This document shows, piece by piece, positions 10,401 through 18,442 of a stretch of 64,000 bases of DNA. Origin of the DNA: Pseudarcicella hirudinis (lineage in GTDB: Bacteria > Bacteroidota > Bacteroidia > Cytophagales > Spirosomataceae); assembly GCF_900115665.1 (NCBI RefSeq), contig NZ_FOXH01000006.1:1-64000 (forward strand), read 5' to 3'. Numbering within the stretch: the stretch's first letter is position 1; each line of letters begins with the position of its first letter. A model generated the notes under the pieces. The model did not search any database. It saw only the letters and a program-made list of their open reading frames with translations, and was not told the DNA's origin. The position numbers and the translations under genes are program-made.

Positions 10401-10759
10401 ATATCAACGAGAGTGACCCCTGTTTTCCAGCCCGTAGCTTTTTCGATTCCGGCCTGCTGGGTAATATCTTTAAACTGTAAATGTCCGAGGTTAAGGTAAA
10501 TTTTGTCCTGAACCATATTTCCGGTAAAATAGAGATCTATTAAACCATCATTATTTAAATCTCCTGCGGCAACTCCGCCCCCATTATAGAAATATTCGTA
10601 GGCAAGTACATTCTTAGATTCCGTTTCGGTAAGTTTATTTACAAAAGAAATACCGGATTCCTTAGCATTCAGCAGGGTAAACTGTGCACTTACCTGACTG
10701 ACGAATCCTATCAAACCGATCAGGAAGAACCCTGACTTTATGGATAAAGAATACTTCAT
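7490..10759 (-). CDS. FG-GAP/VCBS repeat protein with ASPIC/UnbV domain, secreted
   Basis: This 1089-residue protein starts with a signal peptide (ending in VSAQ). Many FG-GAP/VCBS calcium-binding blades of the form GDLNNDGLIDLYF, DINKDGWLDIYV and DYDKDGDLDCFL run through two beta-propeller regions (about 55-490 and 620-1050). Between them lies an ASPIC/UnbV domain (about 510-580, with GAKVWLFNKGKQQYREFYPT). Such proteins are surface-exposed and bind glycans or other ligands. It follows the SusC/SusD pair in the same direction beyond a hairpin and precedes the haloperoxidase-like gene by 9 bp. It is probably an accessory surface lipoprotein-like partner of the SusCD transporter, although its N-terminus shows no clear lipobox Cys. 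Confidence 0.88.
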   Translation of the reverse strand: MKYSLSIKSGFFLIGLIGFVSQVSAQFTLLNAKESGISFVNKLTETESKNVLAYEYFYNGGGVAAGDLNNDGLIDLYFTGNMVQDKIYLNLGHLQFKDITQQAGIEKATGWKTGVTLVDINKDGWLDIYVCYSGDGDQNSRRNKLYINNKNLTFTEKAAVYGLDSPSNSTQAAFFDYDKDGDLDCFLLNHSIKDYKRFDASAMKAMRDEFAGDKLLKNENGVFIDVSAAAGIKGNPLGFGLGVAVSDINHDGWPDIYISNDYLEQDYLYINNGNGTFSDKLEESVGHLSYFSMGNEVVDINNDGLADIFTLDMLPEDNHRQKLLYGPENYENYKTVVQNGFYHQIMRNMVQLNNGNGTFSEIGQLMGVSNTDWSWSPLVADFDNDGWKDLYITNGYLRDYTNMDFMKFYADKELKAAQGNPTAMMDILKEMPSTATRNYIFRNNGNLGFENKVKEWGFDQLFLSNGAVYADLDNDGDLEIITNNVNTEASVYRNDSPKTQNFLQVKLGENNPAEAIGAKVWLFNKGKQQYREFYPTRGFQSAMYIPLHFGTGDDKMMDSLKVIWSDNKTEVLYKIATNQTITLHHKDALKLWTPTALKVPFFTTATKDTLPYSNVEDDYNDFKRQLLMPNMISYSGPRMAKGDINGDGLLDLYIGGSKGQSGALLIQEKDGSWKGTEQPAIDSDIMSTDTDALFFDADKDGDLDLYVVSGGFSYLPDDLLLQDRLYLNDGTGKFSKTEDNLPGDLSSDSCVTPIDIDNDGDLDLFVGGRVIPGNYPLAASSRILINNGKGIFTEGNAQIAPFLEKFGMVTDAVTLDVNKDGWQDLVIAGEWMPVTVLLNHQGKLTRTSALPDSNGWWSRIALEDLDNDGDQDIILGNYGQNTQMKPSGTEPVSMIYGDFDQNEAIDPFLTYYVQGKAYPLVSRDEALNQVFSLRRKFTSYLSYADASMKEILTPEQFKMADTLIAETFASVVLENKGDGTFINHPLPIEAQFAPVFGIALLDVNHDGLKDLVLGGNQTYTRIKIGKMDANYGMLFLNKGKFSFEYVPQSLSGFNIRGDVRDIVVIPQQGETRIYFGRNNKSVAEYILKK

Positions 10760-10796
10760 ACGGAATTATTTAATGGACGGATTAGGCAAATCAAAT

Positions 10797-10830
10797 ATCA
10801 AAATGCCTCTGACTTCAGAGGCATTTTGAT
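10797..10830 (-). terminator. Terminator / attenuator hairpin after SusD
   Basis: ATCAAAATGCCTCTGA (10797-10812) pairs perfectly with TCAGAGGCATTTTGAT (10815-10830). It lies between the SusD stop and the FG-GAP gene start. It probably lowers expression of downstream genes relative to susCD. Confidence 0.75.
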
Positions 10831-10855
10831 CAGTAAAGTACAAAAAAATCAACAA

Positions 10856-12439
10856 TTATTGTTTATCCCACCACATACGGGTTGTAAACAAATCCGGACC
10901 TTGCTGTGCAATAGCAGCATTGTACTGTGCAGCATTTTTACTGGCTTCTGATTGCGGGTATTTCAAACGACGCGGAATCGTTCCTCCTGTATCATTACCG
11001 GCATAATTTGTCGGAGTCAATACAGGATATCCTGTACGGCGCCAGTTAGCAAATGCTTCATAGGAATTAAGGAAGTTTACCACCCAATACTGAGTAGCAA
11101 TCTGTTCCATTTGTTTTTCTGTTGAAACAGTTGTAAACGGATTCTTAGCCAGATATGCAGTAGTTGCACTTGCCGGGATATTTGCTCCGTAAAGAGAGAA
11201 CATATCAATCGCAGCAGCCACACCCTTATTGTAGTGAGCAGCAGCCTGTCCATCTCCCCATCCTCTCAAGGCAGCTTCAGCCAAAAGGTATTCCACCTCT
11301 GCATAAGTCTGGAACATCGTTGGTGCAGTATTGCTTGCTACGTAGTTAAGGTTTGCTTCAGAATATGTTGTAATTGAATTATCATTCCAGCCCGGGATTA
11401 ACGTTTTGATAGTCGTGTTGTCATATCCGTTCGGAAGACCTTTCTGAACAGCCGGATCAGAACTTGTAGCGAAAGTAGATGCGTCAGCATTCCCCTGCCA
11501 TAAAGTTGCGATATAAGGCAAACGAGGATCCGCAGATTTCTGAAGGAAATCAACAAACGTTTTACTCAATTTGCTGTTTGCTTTTCCTTTGAGGTTTGCC
11601 GCATCATATTCCTGCGTTTTCAAGGTATTACCATCCAGGTTACGGTTGTTATCGTTAGTATCATAATGCTTCAATTTAGCAATATCATCATTGCTTTGCA
11701 TTACACCACCTGCGATCGCCTTTTTAACATAAGTCTGAGCTGAAGCAGCATCCACTTTAGTTAAACGCATTCCAAGACGCAACATCAAAGAGTTCGCAAA
11801 ACGTTTCCATTTTGTGATATCACTTGCATAAATCGGATCAGCAGTACCATAAGCATCTTTTCCTGCTGCCAAACTGGTTGAAGCCTGATCAAGCTCATTC
11901 AATAAATCAGCATAAATCGCCGATTGCTTGTCATACTTTGGAGAGTAAACATTGTTCAGATACCCTTGTCCAGCCTGAGAATATGGAACATCACCATAAA
12001 GGTCAGTCATACGGCTATAGATATAAGCACGCCAGATTCTGGCAATGTTATATTTATTGACAAGATTGTTATCTCCTTTGGTCAAAGAAATGATCTGTTC
12101 GATCTCTTTTACCTGGTTCTGATAACCTGTATCGAAATAAGCACTGTAATATTCTACGTTCGACAGATACTTATCACCAGACCAGTAAGTATTCAATGAA
12201 GCAAAATGCTGTACAATTGCGCCACAGTAAATAAGGTTTGCACGGTGATTTTCATACCCGGTTCCGGCAGTTTTTACAATGTTATAAGTAAACACATTTT
12301 CCAAAACCGGACTGGTAAGGGCATTAGGGTTTGTGTTCATATCCACAAAACCATCGTCACAAGATGATACTAACATTGATGCCGCTGTTAGCATACCTGT
12401 CAGCATTAATCCTCTTTTTTGTTTTATATATCGTATCAT
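10856..12439 (-). CDS. SusD/RagB-like outer-membrane lipoprotein
   Basis: The 527-residue protein has a lipoprotein signal with a lipobox around LVSSCDDG (Cys27), so it should be anchored in the outer membrane facing out. The body is rich in paired helices with an N-terminal DMNTNPNALTSP, and late motifs FANWRRTGYP and IPRRLKYPQSE near the C-terminus. These are typical of the SusD-like family 2 (SusD_2) found beside SusC. It forms the lid and binding subunit of the SusCD importer with the TonB receptor encoded 27 bp upstream. The substrate is unknown; the fucosidase at the end of the block hints at a fucosylated molecule. Confidence 0.92.
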   Translation of the reverse strand: MIRYIKQKRGLMLTGMLTAASMLVSSCDDGFVDMNTNPNALTSPVLENVFTYNIVKTAGTGYENHRANLIYCGAIVQHFASLNTYWSGDKYLSNVEYYSAYFDTGYQNQVKEIEQIISLTKGDNNLVNKYNIARIWRAYIYSRMTDLYGDVPYSQAGQGYLNNVYSPKYDKQSAIYADLLNELDQASTSLAAGKDAYGTADPIYASDITKWKRFANSLMLRLGMRLTKVDAASAQTYVKKAIAGGVMQSNDDIAKLKHYDTNDNNRNLDGNTLKTQEYDAANLKGKANSKLSKTFVDFLQKSADPRLPYIATLWQGNADASTFATSSDPAVQKGLPNGYDNTTIKTLIPGWNDNSITTYSEANLNYVASNTAPTMFQTYAEVEYLLAEAALRGWGDGQAAAHYNKGVAAAIDMFSLYGANIPASATTAYLAKNPFTTVSTEKQMEQIATQYWVVNFLNSYEAFANWRRTGYPVLTPTNYAGNDTGGTIPRRLKYPQSEASKNAAQYNAAIAQQGPDLFTTRMWWDKQ

Positions 12440-12466
12440 TATTTCTTAAGTTTTTAAGTAAAACAA

Positions 12467-15400
12467 TTAGAATTTAGCCATCAGGTTCAATCCAAAACTA
12501 CGGACTGTAGGAATACCAAACATTTCTAAACCTTGTGCATTACCATTGTTATAAGTTGATTCAGGATCCACGTTAGGAACGCTGTTATATAACATCAGCA
12601 AGTTACGCGCAACGAATGATAAGCTTAGTGACTGAATTGGTGTTTTACCCAACATAGATTTAGGGAAAGTATAACCGAATGTCAGCTGTCTGAGTTTAGC
12701 AAAATCAGCCTTGTATACAAACTCATCTGTAATGGTAGTTGAGATACCAGAGAAGTAGTCCTGAGCGCTGATCGTTTTAGTAAATGCCTCACCATTCTGA
12801 TCAACACCTTTTACAGTCACCCCTGTAGTTCTTACGTCATTGGCAACAGTTCTCTGAGCCAAACCATATCTGGTAGCAAAAGCATTGGTCGCAGAGTACA
12901 ACATACCGCCGAATTTAGCATCAATCAGGAAGCTCAACTGGAAGTTTTTGTAGTTGAATGTGTTGGTAAGACCCATTGTTACCGGAGGTACGCCTCTGCC
13001 TAATGCAGCAAATTCACCCTGCATTGGTAATCCTGTATCTTTGTTATAAACAATATTACCCGCTGCATCACGTTTTGCTCTGTAACCAGCAATCATACCG
13101 AAAGGTTGTCCTTCAAAGTTATAGACATAACCGTTACGGGTTCTTGACTCATCCATAGAAAGGGCCGTTAAACCATCAGCGATCTTGATAACTTTGTTGT
13201 CATTATAAGCGAAGTTATAACTAACATTCCAGCCAAAACCTGAAGCAGCTTTGACAGGAGTACCTGTCAATAAAACTTCAATACCCTGGTTTTGTACTTT
13301 ACCCACGTTCAAAAGAACTGCCTGATACCCACTTGCCGAAGAAGTAGAAGCCTGAACCGCATCGTTTGTAGTAACACGGTTATAAAGCGTAAGGTCGATT
13401 CCTAAACGGTTATTCAACGTTTTCAATTCTACCCCAATCTCCGTAGTAGTAGTGGTGTTTGGTTGCAATGCTTTGTTTGGAATAGTATTCGTTCCGATGT
13501 TCATCAAAGGCATTCCATTATATGGGTTCGACTGTAAACCATAAGTCAGGTTAAGTGCATATGGAGTAGGATAAGCTCCACCTACCTGTGCCCATGAAGT
13601 ACGAAGTTTACCATAAGTCAACCATGATGGTCTTTCTGCCATCGCATCAGAGAATACAAAGCCTAAACTTGCTCCAGGATAGAAGAGACTATTATTCTCT
13701 TTAGCAAGCGTTGAGAACCAGTCCTGGCGACCGGAAAGCGTTAAGAAAACAAGGTTTTTGTACCCTAAATCAGCTGAAGCGAATAAAGAGTTAATCCCCA
13801 GTTTAGTATAATCGTAGTTCCAGTTACTTGTAATAAGGTTACTTGGGAAATAATTAAATGGTACGTTAAACTGACCACCGCTGATTCCCTGTCCTTCATT
13901 GGTTCTCAGCATTTTGTTTCCTCCGATCAATGCATTCAAAGAAATCTGGTCGAAATCCTTTTTAAAGCCAACCAATAGTTCCGCATTGGTTTCTACAATT
14001 TTTCTGGTGCTTTGGCTTAAGCTACCACGAGTACTGTAAGCAATACCTGTAGGCTCAATACTCCAGTATTTCAATTGATTGTAGTCAGTTCCCAAACGAC
14101 CTCTTACATAAAGGTTATCAGTAAGGTTATATCTTAAGCTGAAATTACCCATGAAACGGTTACGATCATCCGTATTTTTTACTTTGGTAGTAGCAAAATA
14201 CGGGTTTTGAGAATACACGTTTGAGTTCCATAGAGATTCATACCCTCTGCTGTCTACACCCGGAGCGAGAATACGGATGTCCGTACTTGTTGCAAGCATT
14301 TGTGCCGCGAAGTTTGGGTTTTTAGGCGTATCAGATAAGAAAGTACGGTTTTCACCATTTTCAATGTTGTACTGCATTACACTTTCAAAAACTACTTTGT
14401 TTGAAAGGTTTGCATTTGTACTTAAATTGAAAGATTTACGGCTGAACGTAGAGTTAGGTACCACACTCTGAGCATCCGAATTAGAAGCAGAGAAACGGAA
14501 GTTTACCGTTTGGTTTCCACCTGAAACAGCTACTGTATTAGAGAAAGTGCTTCCTACATTGTAGAAATTCTTGATATTATCTTTCTGAGCTACATATGGA
14601 CGAGATACTCCATCTGACTGAATTACAGAAGTTCCGTCCAATTTAGCACCCCATGACATTACGCCGTTATCAATTGCTTCCTGCTGAGTAGCTGGTTTTG
14701 CACCTCTTGTACCTGCTCCGTACTGATATTGCCAGTCAGAGATTTTCAAAGGTGTTTCCGCTGTATAAGTTGAAGTGAAGTCAACACCTAAACCTTTCTG
14801 AGCTTTACCGCTTTTTGTTGTAATAAGGATTACCCCGCTACCTGCACGTGAACCATAAAGTGCCGCAGATGCTCCACCTTTCAATACTGAAATAGATTCA
14901 ATATCATCCGGGTTAATACTGCTCAAACCATCACCGGTATCAAAACCACCCCACATACCAGCTGAGTTTACGTTTGTATTATCGATAGGTACCCCGTTAA
15001 TTACATATAAAGGCTGGTTATTTCCCCCCAAAGAACCATTACCACGAATAATTACACGGCTTGAACCACCAGGACCAGTCGCTGTACTTGTAGCGTTAAC
15101 CCCGGCAATTTTACCTGAAAGAGCATTTCCAAGGTTTACTTCACGAGCCTGAGTGAATTCGGTGCCTTTCAATTCGGAAACGGCGTATCCAAGTGATTTT
15201 TTATCTTTTGCAACACCTAAGGCTGTTACCACAACTTCTTCAAGTGTTTTATCACTTGTCTCGAGAACAATGTCGATAGACGTCTGATCGCCTACTACTA
15301 CTTCTTTGGTTGCATAACCTAAAGAGCGGAATACTAAAGTAGCGCCTTTGGTTGCATTGATTGAATAGTTACCACTGGCGTCAGAAATTGTACCCTTTGA

Positions 15401-15547
15401 AGTTCCCTTCAAAAGAATATTGACACCAGGCAACCCTGATTGATTACTGTCAGATACTTTCCCTTTTATGGCTTGCTGAGCATAGATCTGCTGCCATGAA
15501 AGAAATAGTAATGCAGTAATGAACATAGTAAATTTACTTGCTTTCAT
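12467..15547 (-). CDS. SusC/RagA-type TonB-dependent receptor
   Basis: The 1026-residue protein has a signal peptide (ending IYAQ), an N-terminal carboxypeptidase-D-like regulatory domain (about 27-105, GLPGVNILLKGTSKGTISDA), a TonB plug domain (about 115-245, with GPGGSSRVIIRGNGSLGG and YVINGVPIDN) and a C-terminal 22-strand beta-barrel ending in Phe. It is the outer-membrane channel of the SusCD importer and is energised by TonB. It heads the minus-strand operon with SusD. The first gene of this block faces a 684-bp AT-rich region shared with the divergent ROK regulator, which suggests ROK-mediated control. Confidence 0.93.
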   Translation of the reverse strand: MKASKFTMFITALLFLSWQQIYAQQAIKGKVSDSNQSGLPGVNILLKGTSKGTISDASGNYSINATKGATLVFRSLGYATKEVVVGDQTSIDIVLETSDKTLEEVVVTALGVAKDKKSLGYAVSELKGTEFTQAREVNLGNALSGKIAGVNATSTATGPGGSSRVIIRGNGSLGGNNQPLYVINGVPIDNTNVNSAGMWGGFDTGDGLSSINPDDIESISVLKGGASAALYGSRAGSGVILITTKSGKAQKGLGVDFTSTYTAETPLKISDWQYQYGAGTRGAKPATQQEAIDNGVMSWGAKLDGTSVIQSDGVSRPYVAQKDNIKNFYNVGSTFSNTVAVSGGNQTVNFRFSASNSDAQSVVPNSTFSRKSFNLSTNANLSNKVVFESVMQYNIENGENRTFLSDTPKNPNFAAQMLATSTDIRILAPGVDSRGYESLWNSNVYSQNPYFATTKVKNTDDRNRFMGNFSLRYNLTDNLYVRGRLGTDYNQLKYWSIEPTGIAYSTRGSLSQSTRKIVETNAELLVGFKKDFDQISLNALIGGNKMLRTNEGQGISGGQFNVPFNYFPSNLITSNWNYDYTKLGINSLFASADLGYKNLVFLTLSGRQDWFSTLAKENNSLFYPGASLGFVFSDAMAERPSWLTYGKLRTSWAQVGGAYPTPYALNLTYGLQSNPYNGMPLMNIGTNTIPNKALQPNTTTTTEIGVELKTLNNRLGIDLTLYNRVTTNDAVQASTSSASGYQAVLLNVGKVQNQGIEVLLTGTPVKAASGFGWNVSYNFAYNDNKVIKIADGLTALSMDESRTRNGYVYNFEGQPFGMIAGYRAKRDAAGNIVYNKDTGLPMQGEFAALGRGVPPVTMGLTNTFNYKNFQLSFLIDAKFGGMLYSATNAFATRYGLAQRTVANDVRTTGVTVKGVDQNGEAFTKTISAQDYFSGISTTITDEFVYKADFAKLRQLTFGYTFPKSMLGKTPIQSLSLSFVARNLLMLYNSVPNVDPESTYNNGNAQGLEMFGIPTVRSFGLNLMAKF

Positions 15548-16231
15548 TTTCGTTTAGATTACAGTGGAAAAATGGAATTTTAAATTTTGTGACGATTGTC
15601 AATTCACTTTTTAATCAAGGGGGGATGGGGGTTATTTTTTTCATATATATTCACTTGGGTTTTACTGATATTCTTGTTTTGGTTTAATATTTTCAGAATC
15701 TTTTCATAATATTCATCTCGAAAATTTTATGAAAATTTCATACATCCTTCCCTCTCCAATTCCTCCAAACTACTATTGAATTTGCAATTTTAAAACAAAT
15801 TAAAATAAATAGATTTAATTTTAAAATAAATTAAAATAATAATATTTAAAATAGTTGAAAGAATAAGTATTAAAACTCACAAAAACACCCTCTCAAATAG
15901 GCAAAAAGATTCAAATTTTATGGGATTTTTGTAAAATTGAGCGGTTTTTAAACCGATTTAAAAATAAATATCAAAAATTTGATGAAAATGAGCTGTTTTA
16001 ATGATATTTTTAAATATCATTACATTATTAAAAAATATTAATAATCTATGTTATTAGTCGAGTACTCCGCTGTTACATTTCCCAAAACCACATAAGCCCT
16101 GTTGTAGAGAATATAAATTTTACTTTCATTTGTGTGATTTTACAGTGGTTTACCCCTATTAACTCTTATTAGAAATCCATACAACCTGTCATTCAGTTTC
16201 TGAATTTGCAGGTTAATTATATGCAGGCCCT
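15548..16231. promoter_or_regulatory. AT-rich divergent regulatory region between susC and the ROK regulator
   Basis: This 684-bp gene-free region is very AT-rich and carries repeated A/T tracts (for example around 15785-15850 an AAATTAAAATAAAT theme occurs several times). It must contain both the susC promoter and the ROK promoter. No convincing TTG...TAnnTTTG match could be fixed by eye. A perfect 11-bp-arm inverted repeat at 15999-16022 is listed separately as an operator candidate. Confidence 0.6.
15999..16022. promoter_or_regulatory. Candidate operator: 11-bp inverted repeat
   Basis: TAATGATATTT (15999-16009) and AAATATCATTA (16012-16022) form a perfect palindrome with a 2-bp spacer, 210 bp upstream of the ROK start. 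AT-rich palindromes are the usual operators of NagC/Mlc-type ROK repressors, so this may be its binding site. That is inference from position and shape only. Confidence 0.4.
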
Positions 16232-17464
16232 ATGTCTCTTATTCCAAAAAATGCCTCCGATGCAGGGGTCTTAGATAAAGAATCAATCGTTGATATTAAA
16301 AAAAGCAGATTGAAAAAAAGCCTTTTACAGGACTTGTATGTAAGAGGCAACAGAACCATCGCTCAACTTACCCGTGAGCTCCATACCAGTGTGCCTTCTG
16401 TTACGGTGCTCCTCGAAGAACTCATGGACGAGCATTGGATTGTAGAGATTGGCCCGGCTGATGTGCAGTTTGGCAGAAAACCGATTTTATACAGCCTGCA
16501 TCCTAAAGGAAGATACACCATGCTTCTGGACGTTACTACTTACGGCTCGAAGGCAATTATCCTTAATTTACAGAACCAGATCCTTTTTAAAATCGACCTT
16601 CATCTTTCGCTGGAAGATAACATCTCTCATCTGGCTAAACTCGCTGAAAGTTTTCATCATGTACTTGCTGAATCCGGAATCTCCGCTTCGGATCTGATTG
16701 CCATCGGTATTTCTATGCCAGGACTTATTAATCCTAAAAATGGTTTCAACTATACTTATAAAAAGCTTAATCCTGACAAGCAGTCGTTGGTAGAATGGCT
16801 GGAAAAAGAACTCGATTTACCGGTTTATATCATTAACGATACCCAGGCCACTATTCTGGGTGAGCATCAGTTCGGATTGGCGAAGGGAATGGAAAATGTC
16901 CTTTCTGTCAATATGGACTGGGGGGGAGTCGGTCTTGGGATTGTTCTGAATGGAAAAGTATTTCAGGGAGCTTCGGGTTTTGCAGGAGAATTGGGACATA
17001 TTCAGGTAAAGGCTGACGGAGAGCTTTGTCATTGCGGGAAGGTAGGCTGCCTGGATACACTTACTTCTGCTTCATCACTCATCAGAAGAGTGAAAGAAAG
17101 ACTTCGTCTGGGACAGGTTTCCAAACTTGCAGAAAAGAATATTGAACAAATTGACATTGAAATGGTCATTGACGTTGCCAACCGGGGTGATGCTTTAGCC
17201 ATTGATTTACTGCACGATATCGGTAAGGAAATGGGAAAAGGACTTTCTATTGCGGTTCACCTTTTCAATCCGGAAGCTATTATTATCAACGGTGTACTGG
17301 CAAAAGCAGGAAAATTTATCAGTAATCCGATTGAACAGGCTATCTATAAATATTGTCTGGCAGATTTCAAAAATGATCTCACCATCGAAATTTCAGAATT
17401 AGGAGAAAATTCAAGACTGCTGGGTACGCAGGTATATGTAATGGGGAAAGTCCTGGAAAAGTAA
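16232..17464 (+). CDS. ROK-family transcriptional repressor
   Basis: The 410-residue protein has an N-terminal winged helix-turn-helix (about 28-85, RTIAQLTRELHTSVPSVTVL) followed by a ROK fold. The zinc motif GELCHCGKVGCLDT is complete. The ATP-binding DxGGT motif of ROK kinases is degenerate (LLDVTTYGSKA), so this is a NagC/Mlc/XylR-like regulator and not a sugar kinase. It is divergent from susC across a long AT-rich region and is the likely regulator of the SusCD-fucosidase block. Its C-terminal half is nearly duplicated at 1-543. A terminator follows at 17475. Confidence 0.92.
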   Translation: MSLIPKNASDAGVLDKESIVDIKKSRLKKSLLQDLYVRGNRTIAQLTRELHTSVPSVTVLLEELMDEHWIVEIGPADVQFGRKPILYSLHPKGRYTMLLDVTTYGSKAIILNLQNQILFKIDLHLSLEDNISHLAKLAESFHHVLAESGISASDLIAIGISMPGLINPKNGFNYTYKKLNPDKQSLVEWLEKELDLPVYIINDTQATILGEHQFGLAKGMENVLSVNMDWGGVGLGIVLNGKVFQGASGFAGELGHIQVKADGELCHCGKVGCLDTLTSASSLIRRVKERLRLGQVSKLAEKNIEQIDIEMVIDVANRGDALAIDLLHDIGKEMGKGLSIAVHLFNPEAIIINGVLAKAGKFISNPIEQAIYKYCLADFKNDLTIEISELGENSRLLGTQVYVMGKVLEK

Positions 17465-17474
17465 ATAGAATAAA

Positions 17475-17510
17475 CATACATAGTACCCCGGTGAAGAGTT
17501 ACTATGTATG
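17475..17510. terminator. Bidirectional terminator between ROK gene and iolE
   Basis: CATACATAGTA (17475-17485) pairs perfectly with TACTATGTATG (17500-17510) between two convergent genes. Flanking T/A tracts are short, so strength is uncertain. Confidence 0.7.
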
Positions 17511-17541
17511 AACTATTTTAAACAGAACGTCTGAGATTTCT

Positions 17542-18441
17542 TTAAGCCATTAATCCTCTGATATATTTATTGGCTTTCAGTGCATATTCCAAAGGATTTG
17601 CTTTTGCCGGATCCTGTTCTGCTTCTACAACCAGCCAGCCTTTATAATTGCTTTGTCTGATAATCTGAAATAAAGCCTGAAAATCGATACATCCTTCCTC
17701 ATCACCCGGTACAGTAAAAACCCCGTCCCTTACTGCATTCAGGAAGCTCATTTTTTCATCATGTACTCTTTTAAGAATATTCGGACGAATATCTTTCAAA
17801 TGAATATGGGCTGTTCTGGAAATGTATTTTTGCAGACATGCAACCGGATCTTCGCCTGCGAAATAGAAATGTCCGCAGTCATAATTCAGGAAAATATTCT
17901 CAGGATCAGTCTCCTGCATCAATCTGTCTGTCTCTGCTTCGGTTTGAATACAAGTTCCCATATGATGATGAAAAGCCAGTTTCAAACCTCTGTCCCGGGC
18001 AATCTTCCCTAATTCATTCAAGCCGTAAGTAAATGTATGCCAATCACTTTCCGTTTTCAGAAGGCCTTTCCCCTCGAAAACAGGAACATTCACCTGACCC
18101 TGACAACTATTACCAACTTCTCCCCCGCCGATTACTTTTGCACCCATTTCTTCCAGAAAGTCGAGTAATTTCACGAAATTCTTACGGTTTTCAATAAGCG
18201 ACTTTGTCGTCAGCTCATAGCTATTCCATTGGTTGCAGATTTGCAAGCCTCTCTGTGCTAGTGCTTCCTTTAAAACGGGTATTTCTCTCGGAAATTTATT
18301 TCCAACCTCGCAACCCGTAAACCCTGAAAGCTGCATTTCATCAATACATTTTTCAAACGAGTTTTCGGCGCCTAATTCAGGCATATCATCATTGGTCCAG
18401 TTTATCGGAGCAACGCCAAGTTCAATATTTTCAAAGTTCAT
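17542..18441 (-). CDS. iolE: Inosose (2-keto-myo-inositol) dehydratase
   Basis: A 299-residue xylose-isomerase-like TIM barrel that dehydrates 2-keto-myo-inositol to the trione intermediate of inositol catabolism. The start at 18441 (MNFENIELGVAPINWTNDDM) is chosen because it matches the family N-terminus and lies just after the iolD stop at 18443; a longer in-frame extension would overlap iolD. Typical features are the N-terminal GVAPINWTNDDMPE, FTGCEVGNKFPRE, metal-ligand segments such as KLAFHHHMGTCIQ and LNYDCGHFYFAGED, and HIHLKDIRP. It is the last gene of the iol operon, and every other enzyme of the pathway is encoded upstream. Confidence 0.93.
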   Translation of the reverse strand: MNFENIELGVAPINWTNDDMPELGAENSFEKCIDEMQLSGFTGCEVGNKFPREIPVLKEALAQRGLQICNQWNSYELTTKSLIENRKNFVKLLDFLEEMGAKVIGGGEVGNSCQGQVNVPVFEGKGLLKTESDWHTFTYGLNELGKIARDRGLKLAFHHHMGTCIQTEAETDRLMQETDPENIFLNYDCGHFYFAGEDPVACLQKYISRTAHIHLKDIRPNILKRVHDEKMSFLNAVRDGVFTVPGDEEGCIDFQALFQIIRQSNYKGWLVVEAEQDPAKANPLEYALKANKYIRGLMA

Positions 18442-18442
18442 T

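Noticed and set aside
16232-17464. ROK protein as a sugar kinase
   Set aside because: It has an N-terminal winged helix and a degraded ATP-binding motif, so a regulator is the better call.
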